From Paracraurococcus lichenis (GTDB taxonomy: Bacteria > Pseudomonadota > Alphaproteobacteria > Acetobacterales > Acetobacteraceae), in contig NZ_JAUTWS010000014.1 in assembly GCF_030657435.1 (NCBI RefSeq), forward strand, positions 100,270 to 164,269: a stretch of DNA of 64,000 nt, given 5' to 3'. A model generated the notes under the pieces. That model did no database searches, was not told the origin of the DNA, and worked only from the letters and a program-made list of their open reading frames with translations. The position numbers and the translations under genes were made by a program. How positions within the stretch are numbered: the stretch's first letter is position 1; every line of letters begins with the position of its first letter. Below, one piece after another: positions 44,776 to 53,888 of the stretch.

Positions 44776-46091
44776 CTCCGCATCTCGATCTGGGCGCGCC
44801 GGCGCAGGTCGCGCTGCAACTGGCGGGACAGGTTCTCCACCCGGTCGCGAAGGAGCTGCTGCTTCGCCTGGTCGGGCGTCAGCTCCGCCAGGTTCCGCTG
44901 CTCCCGGCTGCAGACCATCATCACCAGCACGCCGTCCGGCGTCAGGATGGGCTGGGAGGCCTTGCCGGGCGCCAGGCCCGCCAGCAGGTTCTTCAGCGGC
45001 GGCGGGTTCAGGGTCTCCAGCCGGATCGTGCCGGGATCGACCGGCCGGTCGCCGCCGGCGCCGCGCGCCGCGGCCTCCACGGCCTCGCAGCCCCGCGCCC
45101 CGGCGGCCAGCCGCTGCGCCTTCTCCACCTGGTCGCGCTGCTGCTGCGTCGGGGCGTTCGGGTCCAGCGTGCCGGCGAAGGGGAAGAAGGCCTGGCGCAT
45201 GGTGATCAGCGTCGCCAGGTCGCGCCCGCTCTCGCGCTTCTGCCGCAGGGCGACGATCTGGAAGCCGCCGGGCACGCGGATGGGGTTGCTGACGGCGCCG
45301 GGCGGCATGCGCTCGATGACGGTGAAGACCTCGGGGTCCAGCTCCTCCTTGCGCACCCAGCCCATGTCGCCACCCTGCAGCGCGGTCTGCGCCTGGCTGA
45401 ACTGGGTGGCGGCGATCGGGAAGGGCGTGCCGCGCCGGAGCTGGCCGATCACGTCCTCGACGAAGCGCCGCGCCTCCGCCTCGGCCGCGGGGTCGTCGAC
45501 GGGGATGAAGATCTCGGAGACCAGGTATTCCGGCTCGCCGACCCGCGCCTGGGCGCTGCGGATGGCCTCCTGCACCTCGGCCTCGCTCGGCTCGGCCGTG
45601 GGGCCGAGCTGCTGGCGCAGCAGCCGCGCCCAGCCGATCTGGGTGCGGATCTGGTCATAGAGCACGCGCGGCGCGACGCCGATCTGGGTGAGCTGGGCGC
45701 GCAGGTTGCCGGGCGGCAGGTTGTTGCGCTTCTCGAGCTCGCCGATCGCGTCCGCGATATCGGCATCGGTCACCGGGATGCGGCGGCGCTGCACCTCCTG
45801 CATGCGCAGGCGCTCATCGACCAGCAGGCGGGTGACCTGGGGGGTCAGGCGGTCCAGCGTCTCCGGCGCCACGGCGATGCCGGCATTGAGGGCGAAGAGC
45901 CGGGCGCGGCCGATCACGTCGGCGCGGCTCACCACCTCGCCGTTCACGACGGCGACGATGCGGTTGGCCTGGGCGGCCGCCTGGGATTGCGGCGGAAGCT
46001 GCGCCGCCGCGCGCTGCCCGAAGGCGGGCGCCGCCAGCAGCAGGGCCAGGGGCAGCAGGAGGGATCGGGCGCGGAGCGGGGAGCGCGGCAT
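44772..46091 (-). CDS. surA: Periplasmic peptidyl-prolyl isomerase / chaperone SurA
   Basis: A 439-residue periplasmic chaperone for outer-membrane proteins. Signal peptide (SLLLPLALLLAAPAFG), SurA N-terminal helical domain (RIVAVVNGEVVSRADVIGRA, LLVDERLRMQEVQRRRIPV), then a parvulin domain (EYLVSEIFIP, SQAQTALQGGDMGWV, GGFQIVALRQKRE) and a further C-terminal region. Start ATG 46091 is at the signal peptide. In many proteobacteria pdxA lies between surA and rsmA; here the two are directly joined. Confidence 0.92.
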   Translation of the reverse strand: MPRSPLRARSLLLPLALLLAAPAFGQRAAAQLPPQSQAAAQANRIVAVVNGEVVSRADVIGRARLFALNAGIAVAPETLDRLTPQVTRLLVDERLRMQEVQRRRIPVTDADIADAIGELEKRNNLPPGNLRAQLTQIGVAPRVLYDQIRTQIGWARLLRQQLGPTAEPSEAEVQEAIRSAQARVGEPEYLVSEIFIPVDDPAAEAEARRFVEDVIGQLRRGTPFPIAATQFSQAQTALQGGDMGWVRKEELDPEVFTVIERMPPGAVSNPIRVPGGFQIVALRQKRESGRDLATLITMRQAFFPFAGTLDPNAPTQQQRDQVEKAQRLAAGARGCEAVEAAARGAGGDRPVDPGTIRLETLNPPPLKNLLAGLAPGKASQPILTPDGVLVMMVCSREQRNLAELTPDQAKQQLLRDRVENLSRQLQRDLRRRAQIEMRS

Positions 46092-46125
46092 GGCCCCGCT
46101 CTCTACAAGGCAAGCGGCGGGAGGG

Positions 46126-46740
46126 CTAGGGCGCGCCGGCGAACCAGGCCTCGAAGGCGAGGAAGGTCGCCTCCGCCGCCGCCAGCATCTCCGCCCGCCG
46201 CGCCGGCTCGGCGCCGCAATGCTCCAGCGCCGCGCAGCAGGCCCGCCACATCGCCCCGTGCCGGGCGCCATGGCCGAGCAGGAAGCGCCGCCCCGCCTCC
46301 CCCGGCGGCAGCAGCCCGTCGAGCGCGCGGGCAAGCTGCCGGCCGCCGAGCGTCGAGCCCTCCGTCACGTAGAGGCAGCCGAGGGCGCGCGGCACGGTGC
46401 CGAGCGCCGGCAGCGGCGCGAGCGGCACCGGCCCTGCGGAAGCCCCGAGCGCGGCCCCGAGCGTGGCAAGGTCGGCCTCGATCAGCCCGGCCCGCCGCCG
46501 CTGCGCGATGTCGATGCCCCAGGGGATGAGGGAGGGGCCAAGGGAGGGGGCATCGGCCAGCGCCGCCTCCACCGCCGCGTGGAAGCCGAGCAGCCGCCGC
46601 AGCAGGGCGACATAGCCCGCCCGGCCGATCCGCCCCTCTGCCAGGGCCTGCAGCGCGGGCAGCCCGTGCAGCCGGGCATGGATCGCATCCGTCGCCGCGC
46701 GCAGCGCGTCGCGCGCCGTCGCCGCTGCCGCCGCGCTCAT
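46126..46740 (-). CDS. Biliverdin-forming heme oxygenase (HmuO/BphO-like)
   Basis: A 204-residue heme oxygenase. The proximal His region is TDAIHARLHGLPAL, and the distal-helix glycines occur in YVTEGSTLGGRQLARAL. It opens heme to biliverdin, the chromophore of the bacteriophytochrome encoded immediately upstream. Its ATG overlaps the bphP stop as ATGA, so chromophore synthesis is coupled to apoprotein synthesis. It ends 34 bases before surA, which starts a separate unit. Confidence 0.9.
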   Translation of the reverse strand: MSAAAAATARDALRAATDAIHARLHGLPALQALAEGRIGRAGYVALLRRLLGFHAAVEAALADAPSLGPSLIPWGIDIAQRRRAGLIEADLATLGAALGASAGPVPLAPLPALGTVPRALGCLYVTEGSTLGGRQLARALDGLLPPGEAGRRFLLGHGARHGAMWRACCAALEHCGAEPARRAEMLAAAEATFLAFEAWFAGAP

Positions 46741-48980
46741 TCCTGGGCCGGCCCCGCACCAGGCTCCTGCGCGGCGTGGCGGATCAGCCCTTCCAGCACC
46801 TCCGCCGCGCGGTGGGCGGAGATGCGGACCTGCTCCAGCATCTCCGGGATGCGGGCGACCTCGACGCCCTCGGTGATCTCGAGCGCCGCGAGCTGGGCAT
46901 TCTCCACCACCGCCTGCAGCAGCGTGCGGTAGACAAGGTCGGACTTGGATTCGAGCGGCCCGGCGCGCAGCCGGTGGCTCTCCAGGATGCCCTCCTGGAA
47001 GCGACGGCGGGCGGATTCGACCGCCTTGCGGTCGGAGAGGTCGGTGAAGATGAAGACGAAGCCCAGCGCCCGCTCGGGCGCGGAGAAGACCGGGTCGGCG
47101 CGGACCAGCAGCGGCAGCTCGCCCTTGGCGGTGCGCAGATGCACCTCGCCGCGCCAGCTCCGCTTGTTCCGCAGCACGTCGTGCAGGCGCAGCGCGACAT
47201 CGGTCCGCTCGACGAAGAGCGGCAGCAGCTCCTCCAGCCGCTTCGGCGCGGCCGGCGCGTCCTCCAGGCCCGTCGCCGCCGGCGGCAGCAGGCGGATGAA
47301 GGCGTCGTTCGCCAGCAGGATCCGTCCCTCGGAATCCCCCACCACCGCCGGCTGGTCGGCGCGGCCGACCTGGCGGCGCACCTGCTCGAGCTGGTCGAGC
47401 GCGATCAGCATGCGCACGGCGCGGAACTGCAGGATCACGTCGGTGACGGTGTCGCCGATCAGCCGCGCGGTGGCGAGATCGGTCGGCGTCCAGCGCTCCG
47501 CCGTGCCCTCCACCACCTGGTGCCACTGCGCGAAGGAGCGGCGCGGCGAGAGCTGCGCGGGGTCGTCGCCGACCAGCACCGGCTTGAAGGGATCGCCGCC
47601 CCAGATGACGGTCTGCACCTGCTCCGGCCGGAACCAGATCAGCCATTCGCCCGGCGTCTCGGAGACCCGGGTCGCCAGCAGGCCGGCGGCGCCGGGCGTC
47701 AGCGCCGCGAATTGCGGCTCCTCCTGCGCCAGCGCCGTGCGGGCGATCACCGGCGCGCGCGGCTGCGCGTCCAGCCAGGCGCCGAGCGCGCGCAGCTCGC
47801 CGGTCGAGGGCACCTCGCCGGCGAAGATCACCTGGCCCTCGAAGAGCAGCGCGGCGCCATTGGCGTTCAGCGGCTGCAGCAGGGTCTGCGGCTGGTCGAA
47901 CAGCGCGCCGCGCCAGTCGCCCTCCCGCCCGATCGCCTCGATCATCCGCTGCTCGAGCCGCCGGACGGCGAGCTCGGCCTGCGCCTGCACGAAGCTCTCG
48001 AGCGCGGCGAGGCGCACGCCGACCGCCTCCGACAGCAGCTCGCAGGCGGCGCGGATCGGGAAGGCCGTGCTGCGCGGGGTATTGTGGTGGCAGGCGACGA
48101 GGCCCCAGAGCCGCCCGCCCACCATCAGCGAGGTGACGAGGGTCGCCGCCACGCCCATGTTCCTCATGTACTGCACATGCATCGGCGAGATGCTGCGCAG
48201 CATGGAGAGCGAGAGGTCGGTGTCCTCGCCCGTCAGCGGCGAGTGGCGCGGCAGCAGCGGCACCGGCGCGTAGCCGATATCGGCCAGCATGCGCACGCGG
48301 TTGCGGACATAGAGGCGGCGCGCGATCTGCGGGATGTCGGAGGCCGGGTAGCGGTTGCCGAGATAGGGCTCGAGCTCCGGCCGGCGCTGCTCCGCCACCA
48401 CCTCGCCATGGCCCTCGTCGTCGAAGCGATAGACCATGACGCGGTCATAGCCGGTCAGGGCGCGGAAGATCCGCGCCGTCTCCTCGCAGAGCATGCGCGG
48501 CGAATAGGTGGAGAGGATGGCGGCGAGCGCCTTCTCCACCCGCTGCGAGAGGTCCGGCGCCTCGCCCGGCCGCTCCAGCTCCAGGATCACGCCCGCGCCG
48601 GCCTCGCTGCCCTTCGCGCTGCCGGGCGTGCCATGCGGGGCCGGGCGGTGCACCAGCCCGTCGAAGGTCGCCGCCGGCCAGCCGGCGGTGCAGCGGAGCG
48701 CGGCCGGGATGGCGTCCAGCCGCTGCGCCAGCACCGGGGCGATGCGCGCGGCGAGATCGCCGCCCAACGCCTCCAGCCGCCGGCCGAGCGGGTCCAGCCC
48801 GAGGAATTCCGGGGCATTGGCGCTGGCCTGCACCACCGTCAGGTCGGGTTCCCGCAGCAGCAGCAGGACGCCGTGCGGCTGGATGGAGGCAGAGAGGTGG
48901 ATCTGCTCCCGCTCGCAGTTGGAGAGGTCAGCCTGGCCGAAAGGCAGCGCAGTGGACGCTGTCGAAGCCAGGCCCGTCAT
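46737..48980 (-). CDS. bphP: Bacteriophytochrome photoreceptor without a kinase domain (RpBphP1-like)
   Basis: A 747-residue far-red light receptor. Residues 20-37 carry NCEREQIHLSASIQPHG, with Cys22 as the biliverdin attachment site. Then a PAS domain, a GAF domain with YPASDIPQIA (211-220) and CHH (297-299), and a PHY domain whose tongue has PRRSF (479-483). The output is a PAS domain (about 530-655) and a helical tail of about 90 residues; no HisKA or ATPase domain follows. Kinase-less BphPs of this plan, known from Rhodopseudomonas palustris BphP1, act by binding a PpsR repressor, and ppsR is the gene just upstream (ATGA overlap). Start ATG 48980. Confidence 0.93.
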   Translation of the reverse strand: MTGLASTASTALPFGQADLSNCEREQIHLSASIQPHGVLLLLREPDLTVVQASANAPEFLGLDPLGRRLEALGGDLAARIAPVLAQRLDAIPAALRCTAGWPAATFDGLVHRPAPHGTPGSAKGSEAGAGVILELERPGEAPDLSQRVEKALAAILSTYSPRMLCEETARIFRALTGYDRVMVYRFDDEGHGEVVAEQRRPELEPYLGNRYPASDIPQIARRLYVRNRVRMLADIGYAPVPLLPRHSPLTGEDTDLSLSMLRSISPMHVQYMRNMGVAATLVTSLMVGGRLWGLVACHHNTPRSTAFPIRAACELLSEAVGVRLAALESFVQAQAELAVRRLEQRMIEAIGREGDWRGALFDQPQTLLQPLNANGAALLFEGQVIFAGEVPSTGELRALGAWLDAQPRAPVIARTALAQEEPQFAALTPGAAGLLATRVSETPGEWLIWFRPEQVQTVIWGGDPFKPVLVGDDPAQLSPRRSFAQWHQVVEGTAERWTPTDLATARLIGDTVTDVILQFRAVRMLIALDQLEQVRRQVGRADQPAVVGDSEGRILLANDAFIRLLPPAATGLEDAPAAPKRLEELLPLFVERTDVALRLHDVLRNKRSWRGEVHLRTAKGELPLLVRADPVFSAPERALGFVFIFTDLSDRKAVESARRRFQEGILESHRLRAGPLESKSDLVYRTLLQAVVENAQLAALEITEGVEVARIPEMLEQVRISAHRAAEVLEGLIRHAAQEPGAGPAQE

Positions 48981-50326
48981 CCATCCCCGTCCCGTCCCGT
49001 CTCGCTCTCGGCATCGAGGCCGTAGCGGTTGAGCTTCATATAGAGGCTCTGGCGGCTGAGACCCAGTAATTCCGCCGCTGCCGTCCGTCGACCATTGGCC
49101 AGTTGCAGGGCGATGTCGATGCAGTGGCGTTCGATCACCGCCGCGGTGTCGCGGACCAGGGCAGGCAGGGGGGTGCGGCCGACCTGGCCGGTGATGTCGG
49201 AAAGGGCGAGGCGCAGCGGGTCGTCCGAGGGCGCCGGCGCGAGGCGACGGCTGACGTCGCGGATGACGACGGCGACGCTGTCCGCCGCCGCGCCGGTGCC
49301 GAGCACGGCGGAGATCTCGACCTCCGCCTCCGCGCCCATCTCGCCGGTGAGGCTGGTGCCGAAGAGGCGGACGCTGCCATGCTGCTGGAGCTGGCCGAGC
49401 AGCACCGCCAGGGTCGCGCCCGGGCGGGCCAGCCAGCGGTCCAGCGACTCGCCGATCACTTGCGACGGGGCGCCGGCCTGGGCGAGGTCGAGGAAGGCCC
49501 GGTTGGCGCGGCGGATCACGCCCTGCCGGTCCAGCAGCAGGAAGGCGTCGGGGATCTGCTCGATGATCTCCTCGAGCTGCACGGCCTCGGGCGGCACGGG
49601 GTCGGGCGCGAGGCCGACCGGGGCGAGCTGCAGCAGGAAGACCGGCGCGGGGTCGGAGGCCATGAGGGTGGCCTTCATGGTCCAGGGCGCCTGCTCCGGC
49701 CCCATGCGCACCATGATCCCGGGCACGCGGCCGAGGCGGCGGGCGCGCAGCAGCATGGTCTCGACCGTCTCCTGGTCGCGCGGCGCGACCTCCTTCAGCA
49801 CCTCCCAGCCCGGGGCGATGCCGAGGCTGCGGATGGCCGCCGGGTTGGCCTCCACCACGCGGAGCGTATCGGCGCGGACCAGCAGCACGGCTTCCGAGGA
49901 GGCGTCGAAGAGCAGGCGGGAGCGGGTCTCGATCTCCCGCAGCTTCCAGTAGTCCTGCTCCCGCGCCTGCTGGGCAGCGAGGAGACGGGACTGGAGCTCC
50001 GCCACCGCCTGCAGGTTCTTGCCCACCGCGACCAGGCCGGACTGCCCGCCGAGCCGGACGGTGGTGTATTCCATCGGCACTTCCAGGCCGCTCGGGAAGC
50101 GCTGGGTGAGCTGGTGGAAGGCGGAGACGCCGGCGGTGCGGGCGTCGTTGACCATGCTGCGGACGCGATCGACGCCGACGGTGCCGACGGTCTCGGCCCA
50201 GGGGCGGCCGACCCAGTCCTGCACCGCCTCGCCGGTCATGGCCTCGGAGAGGGCGACCCCGCGGATGACCCCGTCCATGTCGAGGGTCAGGGTGACATCC
50301 GGCTGGGCTATGGTGACGCGGCTCAT
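48977..50326 (-). CDS. ppsR: PpsR/CrtJ-type transcriptional regulator
   Basis: A 449-residue DNA-binding regulator. An N-terminal PAS (about 1-110), a Q-linker helix (LQSRLLAAQQAREQDYWKL), two further PAS domains (about 140-245 and 255-370), and a Fis-type helix-turn-helix at 401-438 (RRTAAAELLGLSRQSLY). This is the PpsR/CrtJ order. Only one Cys is present (Cys402, beside the HTH), so the intramolecular disulfide proposed for redox-sensing CrtJ cannot form. It is probably antagonised by the light-activated BphP encoded next to it. Targets are unknown; no photosynthesis genes are in the window. Start ATG 50326. Confidence 0.9.
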   Translation of the reverse strand: MSRVTIAQPDVTLTLDMDGVIRGVALSEAMTGEAVQDWVGRPWAETVGTVGVDRVRSMVNDARTAGVSAFHQLTQRFPSGLEVPMEYTTVRLGGQSGLVAVGKNLQAVAELQSRLLAAQQAREQDYWKLREIETRSRLLFDASSEAVLLVRADTLRVVEANPAAIRSLGIAPGWEVLKEVAPRDQETVETMLLRARRLGRVPGIMVRMGPEQAPWTMKATLMASDPAPVFLLQLAPVGLAPDPVPPEAVQLEEIIEQIPDAFLLLDRQGVIRRANRAFLDLAQAGAPSQVIGESLDRWLARPGATLAVLLGQLQQHGSVRLFGTSLTGEMGAEAEVEISAVLGTGAAADSVAVVIRDVSRRLAPAPSDDPLRLALSDITGQVGRTPLPALVRDTAAVIERHCIDIALQLANGRRTAAAELLGLSRQSLYMKLNRYGLDAESETGRDGDG

Positions 50327-50428
50327 CGACGCGGCCTTCCCGGGCCATCGGGCGGGTGGAAGGCGGCCAGGGCCTTGCCCATGGGTCCGTGATCCTCGAA
50401 CGGGTTGATGCGCCGGGTAACGCGGGGC

Positions 50429-50444
50429 GCAACGATCACGTTGC
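50429..50444. promoter_or_regulatory. Palindrome upstream of ppsR, candidate operator
   Basis: GCAACG and its complement CGTTGC separated by ATCA, about 100 bases before the ppsR start codon in the 181-base gap after the ABC ATPase gene. It could be an operator for the ppsR-bphP-heme oxygenase operon. It does not match the classical PpsR site (TGT-N12-ACA), so the binding protein is unknown. Confidence 0.3.
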
Positions 50445-50507
50445 AAGGTGTGGGCCCGGCAAGCGCCGGCGTCAATGCGCGATTGCGATTTCCGCGCCGA
50501 GTCGCGG

Positions 50508-52022
50508 CTAATGAGATCCCAGCATATGGGCGCCGATGGACTGCGCATCGGCGCCCTGCCCCGGCGTCTCGTGCACCACCCGGCCGCCATGCATGACCAC
50601 GATCCGGTCGGCCAGTTCCAGGATCTCGTCCAGGTCCTCCGAGACCAGCAGCACCGCCGCGCCGGCATTGCGCGCCGCCATGATCCGCGCCCGGACCTCC
50701 GCCACCGCCTTCACGTCGAGGCCGAAGCAGGGATTGGCGACGATCAGCAGCCGCACCTCCCCGTCCAGCTCCCGCGCCAGGACGCAGCGCTGGACATTGC
50801 CGCCGGAGAGCACGCCGATCGGCGCCTCGGCCGAGGGGGCGCGGACGCGGTAGGCGCCCATCAGCCGCCTCGCCCGCCCCACCATGCCGCGGCGGTCGAG
50901 CCAGGACCGCTTCCCGCCCCGGGCGTCGCGGTCGAAGGCGCGGAGATTGAGATTCTCGGCGACGCTCATGCGCGGGACGCAGCCGTTGCGCAGCGGCTCC
51001 TCCGGCAGCACGCGCACCGCGCGGGCCTGGGCGAGGTCGCGGGAGCCGTCATAGGGCGCGCCCTCCACCAGGATGGCGCCGCCCGAGGGGGCGCGCTGGC
51101 CGCCGAGCACCTCCACCAGCGCCGACTGGCCATTGCCCGAGACGCCGGCGATGCCGACGATCTCCCGCGGGCGGACGGCGAGGGACTCGATCGCGAGGCC
51201 GGCGCGGCCCTGGTCGCCCCGGGTGGTGACCCCGCGCAGTTCCAGCCGCGGCGCGGGCTCCGGCGCGCCGAGCCGCTCGGGCTCGGAGGGCGCCTGCGGC
51301 TCGCCGATCATCATCGCCGTCATGTCGGCAGGCGTGAGCCCCCGGGCCGGCCCGCCGCCGGTGCGGCGGCCGCGGCGGAGCACCGTCACCTCGTCGGCGA
51401 AGCGGGCGACCTCCTTCAGCTTGTGGGAGATGACGATGGCGGTGATGGCGCCGGAATGCGCGAGGCCGCGGACCAGGCCCAGCATCTCCTCGGCCTCCTG
51501 CGGCGTCAGCACGCTGGTCGGCTCGTCCAGCACCAGCAGCCGGCGCTCGAGGTAGAGCTGCTTCAGGATCTCGGTCTTCTGCCGCTCGCCGGCCGCGAGG
51601 CTGCCGACCTCGGCATCCAGCGGCACCTGGAAGGGCATGCGCCGCATAAAGGCGTCGAGCGCCACGCGCTCCTTCGCCCAGTCGATCACCGCGGGGACGT
51701 TGGCGCGGGACATCACCAGGTTCTCCGCCACCGTCATGGCGGGGACGAGGGTGAAGTGCTGGTAGACCATGCCGAGGCCGAGCGCATCGGCATCGGCGGG
51801 GCGGCCGATCTCGACCTCCCTGTCGTCCACCAGGAAGCTGCCGGCATCCGGGCGGTAGTAGCCGAGCAGGCACTTCACCAGCGTGGACTTGCCGGCGCCG
51901 TTCTCGCCGAGCAGGAAATGCATCGAGCCTCGGGCGACCTTCAGCGACACCTTGTCGAGGGCGGTGAAGCTGCCGAAGCGCTTGTCGATGCCGATGGCCT
52001 CGATGGAGATGGCTGTGGTCAT
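50508..52022 (-). CDS. BMP-type (nucleoside-like) ABC transporter ATP-binding protein
   Basis: A 504-residue ATPase with two fused nucleotide-binding domains. Domain 1 has Walker [10 protein letters not shown], signature [13 protein letters not shown] and Walker [12 protein letters not shown]. Domain 2 has the altered P-loop GVSGNGQSA and signature [16 protein letters not shown], with [12 protein letters not shown] in place of a standard Walker B, as usual in this subfamily. It powers the importer whose binding protein and permeases lie at 53889-57044. Start ATG 52022 overlaps the biuret hydrolase stop (ATGA), placing the ATPase last in the cluster. Confidence 0.92.
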   Translation of the reverse strand: MTTAISIEAIGIDKRFGSFTALDKVSLKVARGSMHFLLGENGAGKSTLVKCLLGYYRPDAGSFLVDDREVEIGRPADADALGLGMVYQHFTLVPAMTVAENLVMSRANVPAVIDWAKERVALDAFMRRMPFQVPLDAEVGSLAAGERQKTEILKQLYLERRLLVLDEPTSVLTPQEAEEMLGLVRGLAHSGAITAIVISHKLKEVARFADEVTVLRRGRRTGGGPARGLTPADMTAMMIGEPQAPSEPERLGAPEPAPRLELRGVTTRGDQGRAGLAIESLAVRPREIVGIAGVSGNGQSALVEVLGGQRAPSGGAILVEGAPYDGSRDLAQARAVRVLPEEPLRNGCVPRMSVAENLNLRAFDRDARGGKRSWLDRRGMVGRARRLMGAYRVRAPSAEAPIGVLSGGNVQRCVLARELDGEVRLLIVANPCFGLDVKAVAEVRARIMAARNAGAAVLLVSEDLDEILELADRIVVMHGGRVVHETPGQGADAQSIGAHMLGSH

Positions 52023-52690
52023 GCCAGGCCCTTCAGGAACGTCTCGCTGTCCGCCACCGCGCCGAAGACGCCGCCCTGCATCGTCACCATCTTGATTGCC
52101 GCCGCATGGTTGCCCGGGTCGGTGGCGCCGCAGCAATCCGTCAGCAGCAGGCATTCGAAGCCGCGGTCGTTCGCCTCGCGCATGGTGGTGCTGACGCAGA
52201 CATCGGTGGTGATGCCGGTGAGGATGAGGTTGGTAATGCCCCGGGTGCGGAGGATCAGCTCGAGGTCGGTGGCGCAGAAGCTGCCCTTGCCCGGCTTGTC
52301 GATGACGACCTCGCCCGGCAGCGGCGCGAGCTCGGGGATGATCTCCCAGCCCGGCTCGCCGCGCACCAGGATGCGGCCGCAGGGGCCCGGGTCGCCGATG
52401 CCGGCGCCGATGCGCCGGCTGCGCCAGCGCTTGTTCTCCGGCAGGTCGGAGAGGTCGGGGCGATGCCCCTCCCGCGTATGGATGACGTGGCAGCCCTTCG
52501 CGCGCATCGCCGCCATGACGCGGCGGATGGGCTCGATCGGCGCGCGGGTGAGCGAGAGGTCGTAGCCCATGGCATCGACATAGCCGCCCTGGCCGCAGAA
52601 ATCGGTCTGCATGTCGATGACGATGAGCGCCGTGTTGGCGGGGCGCAGGTCGCCGTCATAGGGCCAGGGATAGGGGTTGGCGTCGATCAT
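52019..52690 (-). CDS. biuH: Biuret amidohydrolase (isochorismatase-like cysteine hydrolase)
   Basis: A 223-residue cysteine hydrolase. The catalytic Asp is in [11 protein letters not shown], the Lys in DKPGKGSF and the Cys in [17 protein letters not shown]. From memory the sequence closely follows rhizobial BiuH (PYPWPY near the N-terminus, [18 protein letters not shown]), which cleaves biuret to allophanate and ammonia; close alternatives are other ureide hydrolases of the family. Start ATG 52690. Upstream is a formamidase gene, downstream the ABC ATPase gene by ATGA overlap. Allophanate hydrolase, the next enzyme, is not in the window. Confidence 0.8.
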   Translation of the reverse strand: MIDANPYPWPYDGDLRPANTALIVIDMQTDFCGQGGYVDAMGYDLSLTRAPIEPIRRVMAAMRAKGCHVIHTREGHRPDLSDLPENKRWRSRRIGAGIGDPGPCGRILVRGEPGWEIIPELAPLPGEVVIDKPGKGSFCATDLELILRTRGITNLILTGITTDVCVSTTMREANDRGFECLLLTDCCGATDPGNHAAAIKMVTMQGGVFGAVADSETFLKGLA

Positions 52691-52708
52691 GCTGTGGCTC
52701 CCTGAAGG

Positions 52709-52846
52709 TCGGGGAGGAGGGGAACCTCCTCCCCGAACCCCTCCACCCTTTTTCTGTGAGTTCTGCACCCGCCGCGCAGCGGCACCCGACTCCCAGAAAG
52801 CGGTGAGAGGGGGTGCGGGGGAGAGAGGTAGCCCTCTCTCCCCCGC
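52709..52846 (-). repeat. Three-hairpin intergenic element, full copy (minus sense)
   Basis: Read on the minus strand it starts directly at the formamidase stop with a perfect 14-bp hairpin (arms at 52815-52828 and 52833-52846, loop GCTA in minus sense). A central imperfect inverted repeat follows with the CAGAAAAAGGG-type end, then a perfect 12-bp hairpin (arms 52709-52720 and 52725-52736, loop TTCC in minus sense) just before the biuH start. Same order as the copies at 15394 and 60227. Confidence 0.85.
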
Positions 52847-53863
52847 TCACTCCGCGGCATCCTTGTAGGTCTCGCCGTAGCGCCGCGTCGGCTTCGGGAA
52901 GCCGCAGCTCGTCCCGTCGGTGAAGCGCACGCTGTCCTCCCAGGGCAGGCGGTACTGTCCGGCGACCAGGTCCTGCATGTAGGTGTAGGGGCAGTCCCCT
53001 GCCCCGCCCGCGACCGCGGTGAAGCCGCGATGGCCGAACTGGTAGATGTTGTTCTCCACCGCCCAGTGCGCCCGGGCCTCCCGCACCAGGTCGGGGCGGA
53101 CCTCGGCGGTGACGATCTCGTCGGCGCGGCCGTTCCTGCCATCGGCGATGATGCTGCCGTCGAAATTGCAGACCATCGCCTCCCCCATGGAGTCGAAGGT
53201 GCCGTTGCTGCCGCACATGCAGACATTGGCCGTCACCATCAGGTTCTGGAAGGCATTGGCCTGGTTGGTGAAGCGCCAGGCCTCGCGGATCGGCGCGGTG
53301 TAGCCGGCGGTGCGCAGCATGATCTCGGCGCCCTTGTAGGCGGCCTCGCGCGCCATCTCCGGGAACATGCCGTCATGGCAGATGATCAGCGCGATCTTCG
53401 CGCCCTTCGGCCCCTCGATCACCGGGATGCCGAGATTGCCCGGCTCCCAGGGCTCCACCGGCACCCAGGGGTGGAGCTTGCGGTAGTAGAGCTTCAGTTC
53501 GCCCTTGTCGTCGAGGATGATGCCCGAGTTGTAGGGATAGCCGCCGGGGTTCCGCTCCATCAGGGAGAAGCAGCCCCAGATCCCGTGTTCCCTGCAGGCC
53601 GCCTTCCACAGCGCGACCTCAGGCCCGTCCAGCGAGCAGGTCACCTCGTCCCGCGTGTCCATGGACAGGCCGTGCAGCGCGTATTCCGGGAAGACCACCA
53701 GGTCCATGCCCGGCATGTTGCGGCGTGCCTTGCCCACCATGGCGGCGATCCGCTCCGCCTGGCGCGTCACGTCGGCGCGGGTCTCGATCACCGGCAACTG
53801 CAGTTGCACCAGGCCCAGCACGACGCCGTTCGGCGACTTGTTCAGCCCACCCAGTCCGTTCAT
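52847..53863 (-). CDS. amiF: Formamidase (carbon-nitrogen hydrolase)
   Basis: A 338-residue nitrilase-superfamily amidase matching AmiF-type formamidases along its length. The catalytic Glu is in VVFPEYALHGL, the Lys in LYYRKLHPWVPVEPW and the Cys in ALIICHDGMFPE. The C-terminus is PWEDSVRFTDGTSCGF. It hydrolyses formamide to formate and ammonia. Start ATG 53863 follows GAGGGAGA. It lies between the BMP-type permeases and biuH, so ammonia release from small amides is linked to the importer. Confidence 0.9.
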   Translation of the reverse strand: MNGLGGLNKSPNGVVLGLVQLQLPVIETRADVTRQAERIAAMVGKARRNMPGMDLVVFPEYALHGLSMDTRDEVTCSLDGPEVALWKAACREHGIWGCFSLMERNPGGYPYNSGIILDDKGELKLYYRKLHPWVPVEPWEPGNLGIPVIEGPKGAKIALIICHDGMFPEMAREAAYKGAEIMLRTAGYTAPIREAWRFTNQANAFQNLMVTANVCMCGSNGTFDSMGEAMVCNFDGSIIADGRNGRADEIVTAEVRPDLVREARAHWAVENNIYQFGHRGFTAVAGGAGDCPYTYMQDLVAGQYRLPWEDSVRFTDGTSCGFPKPTRRYGETYKDAAE

Positions 53864-53888
53864 GGCGATGTCTCCCTCAAATGGCCGG

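Noticed and set aside
46737..50432. A 1231-residue reading of bphP starting inside the ppsR region
   Set aside because: The first 484 residues are a different frame of ppsR with no domain. Phytochrome sequence and the ATGA junction support ATG 48980.
50327..50507. Autoregulatory PpsR site (TGT-N12-ACA) before ppsR
   Set aside because: No such pair occurs in this gap. Only the unrelated GCAACG-ATCA-CGTTGC palindrome was found.
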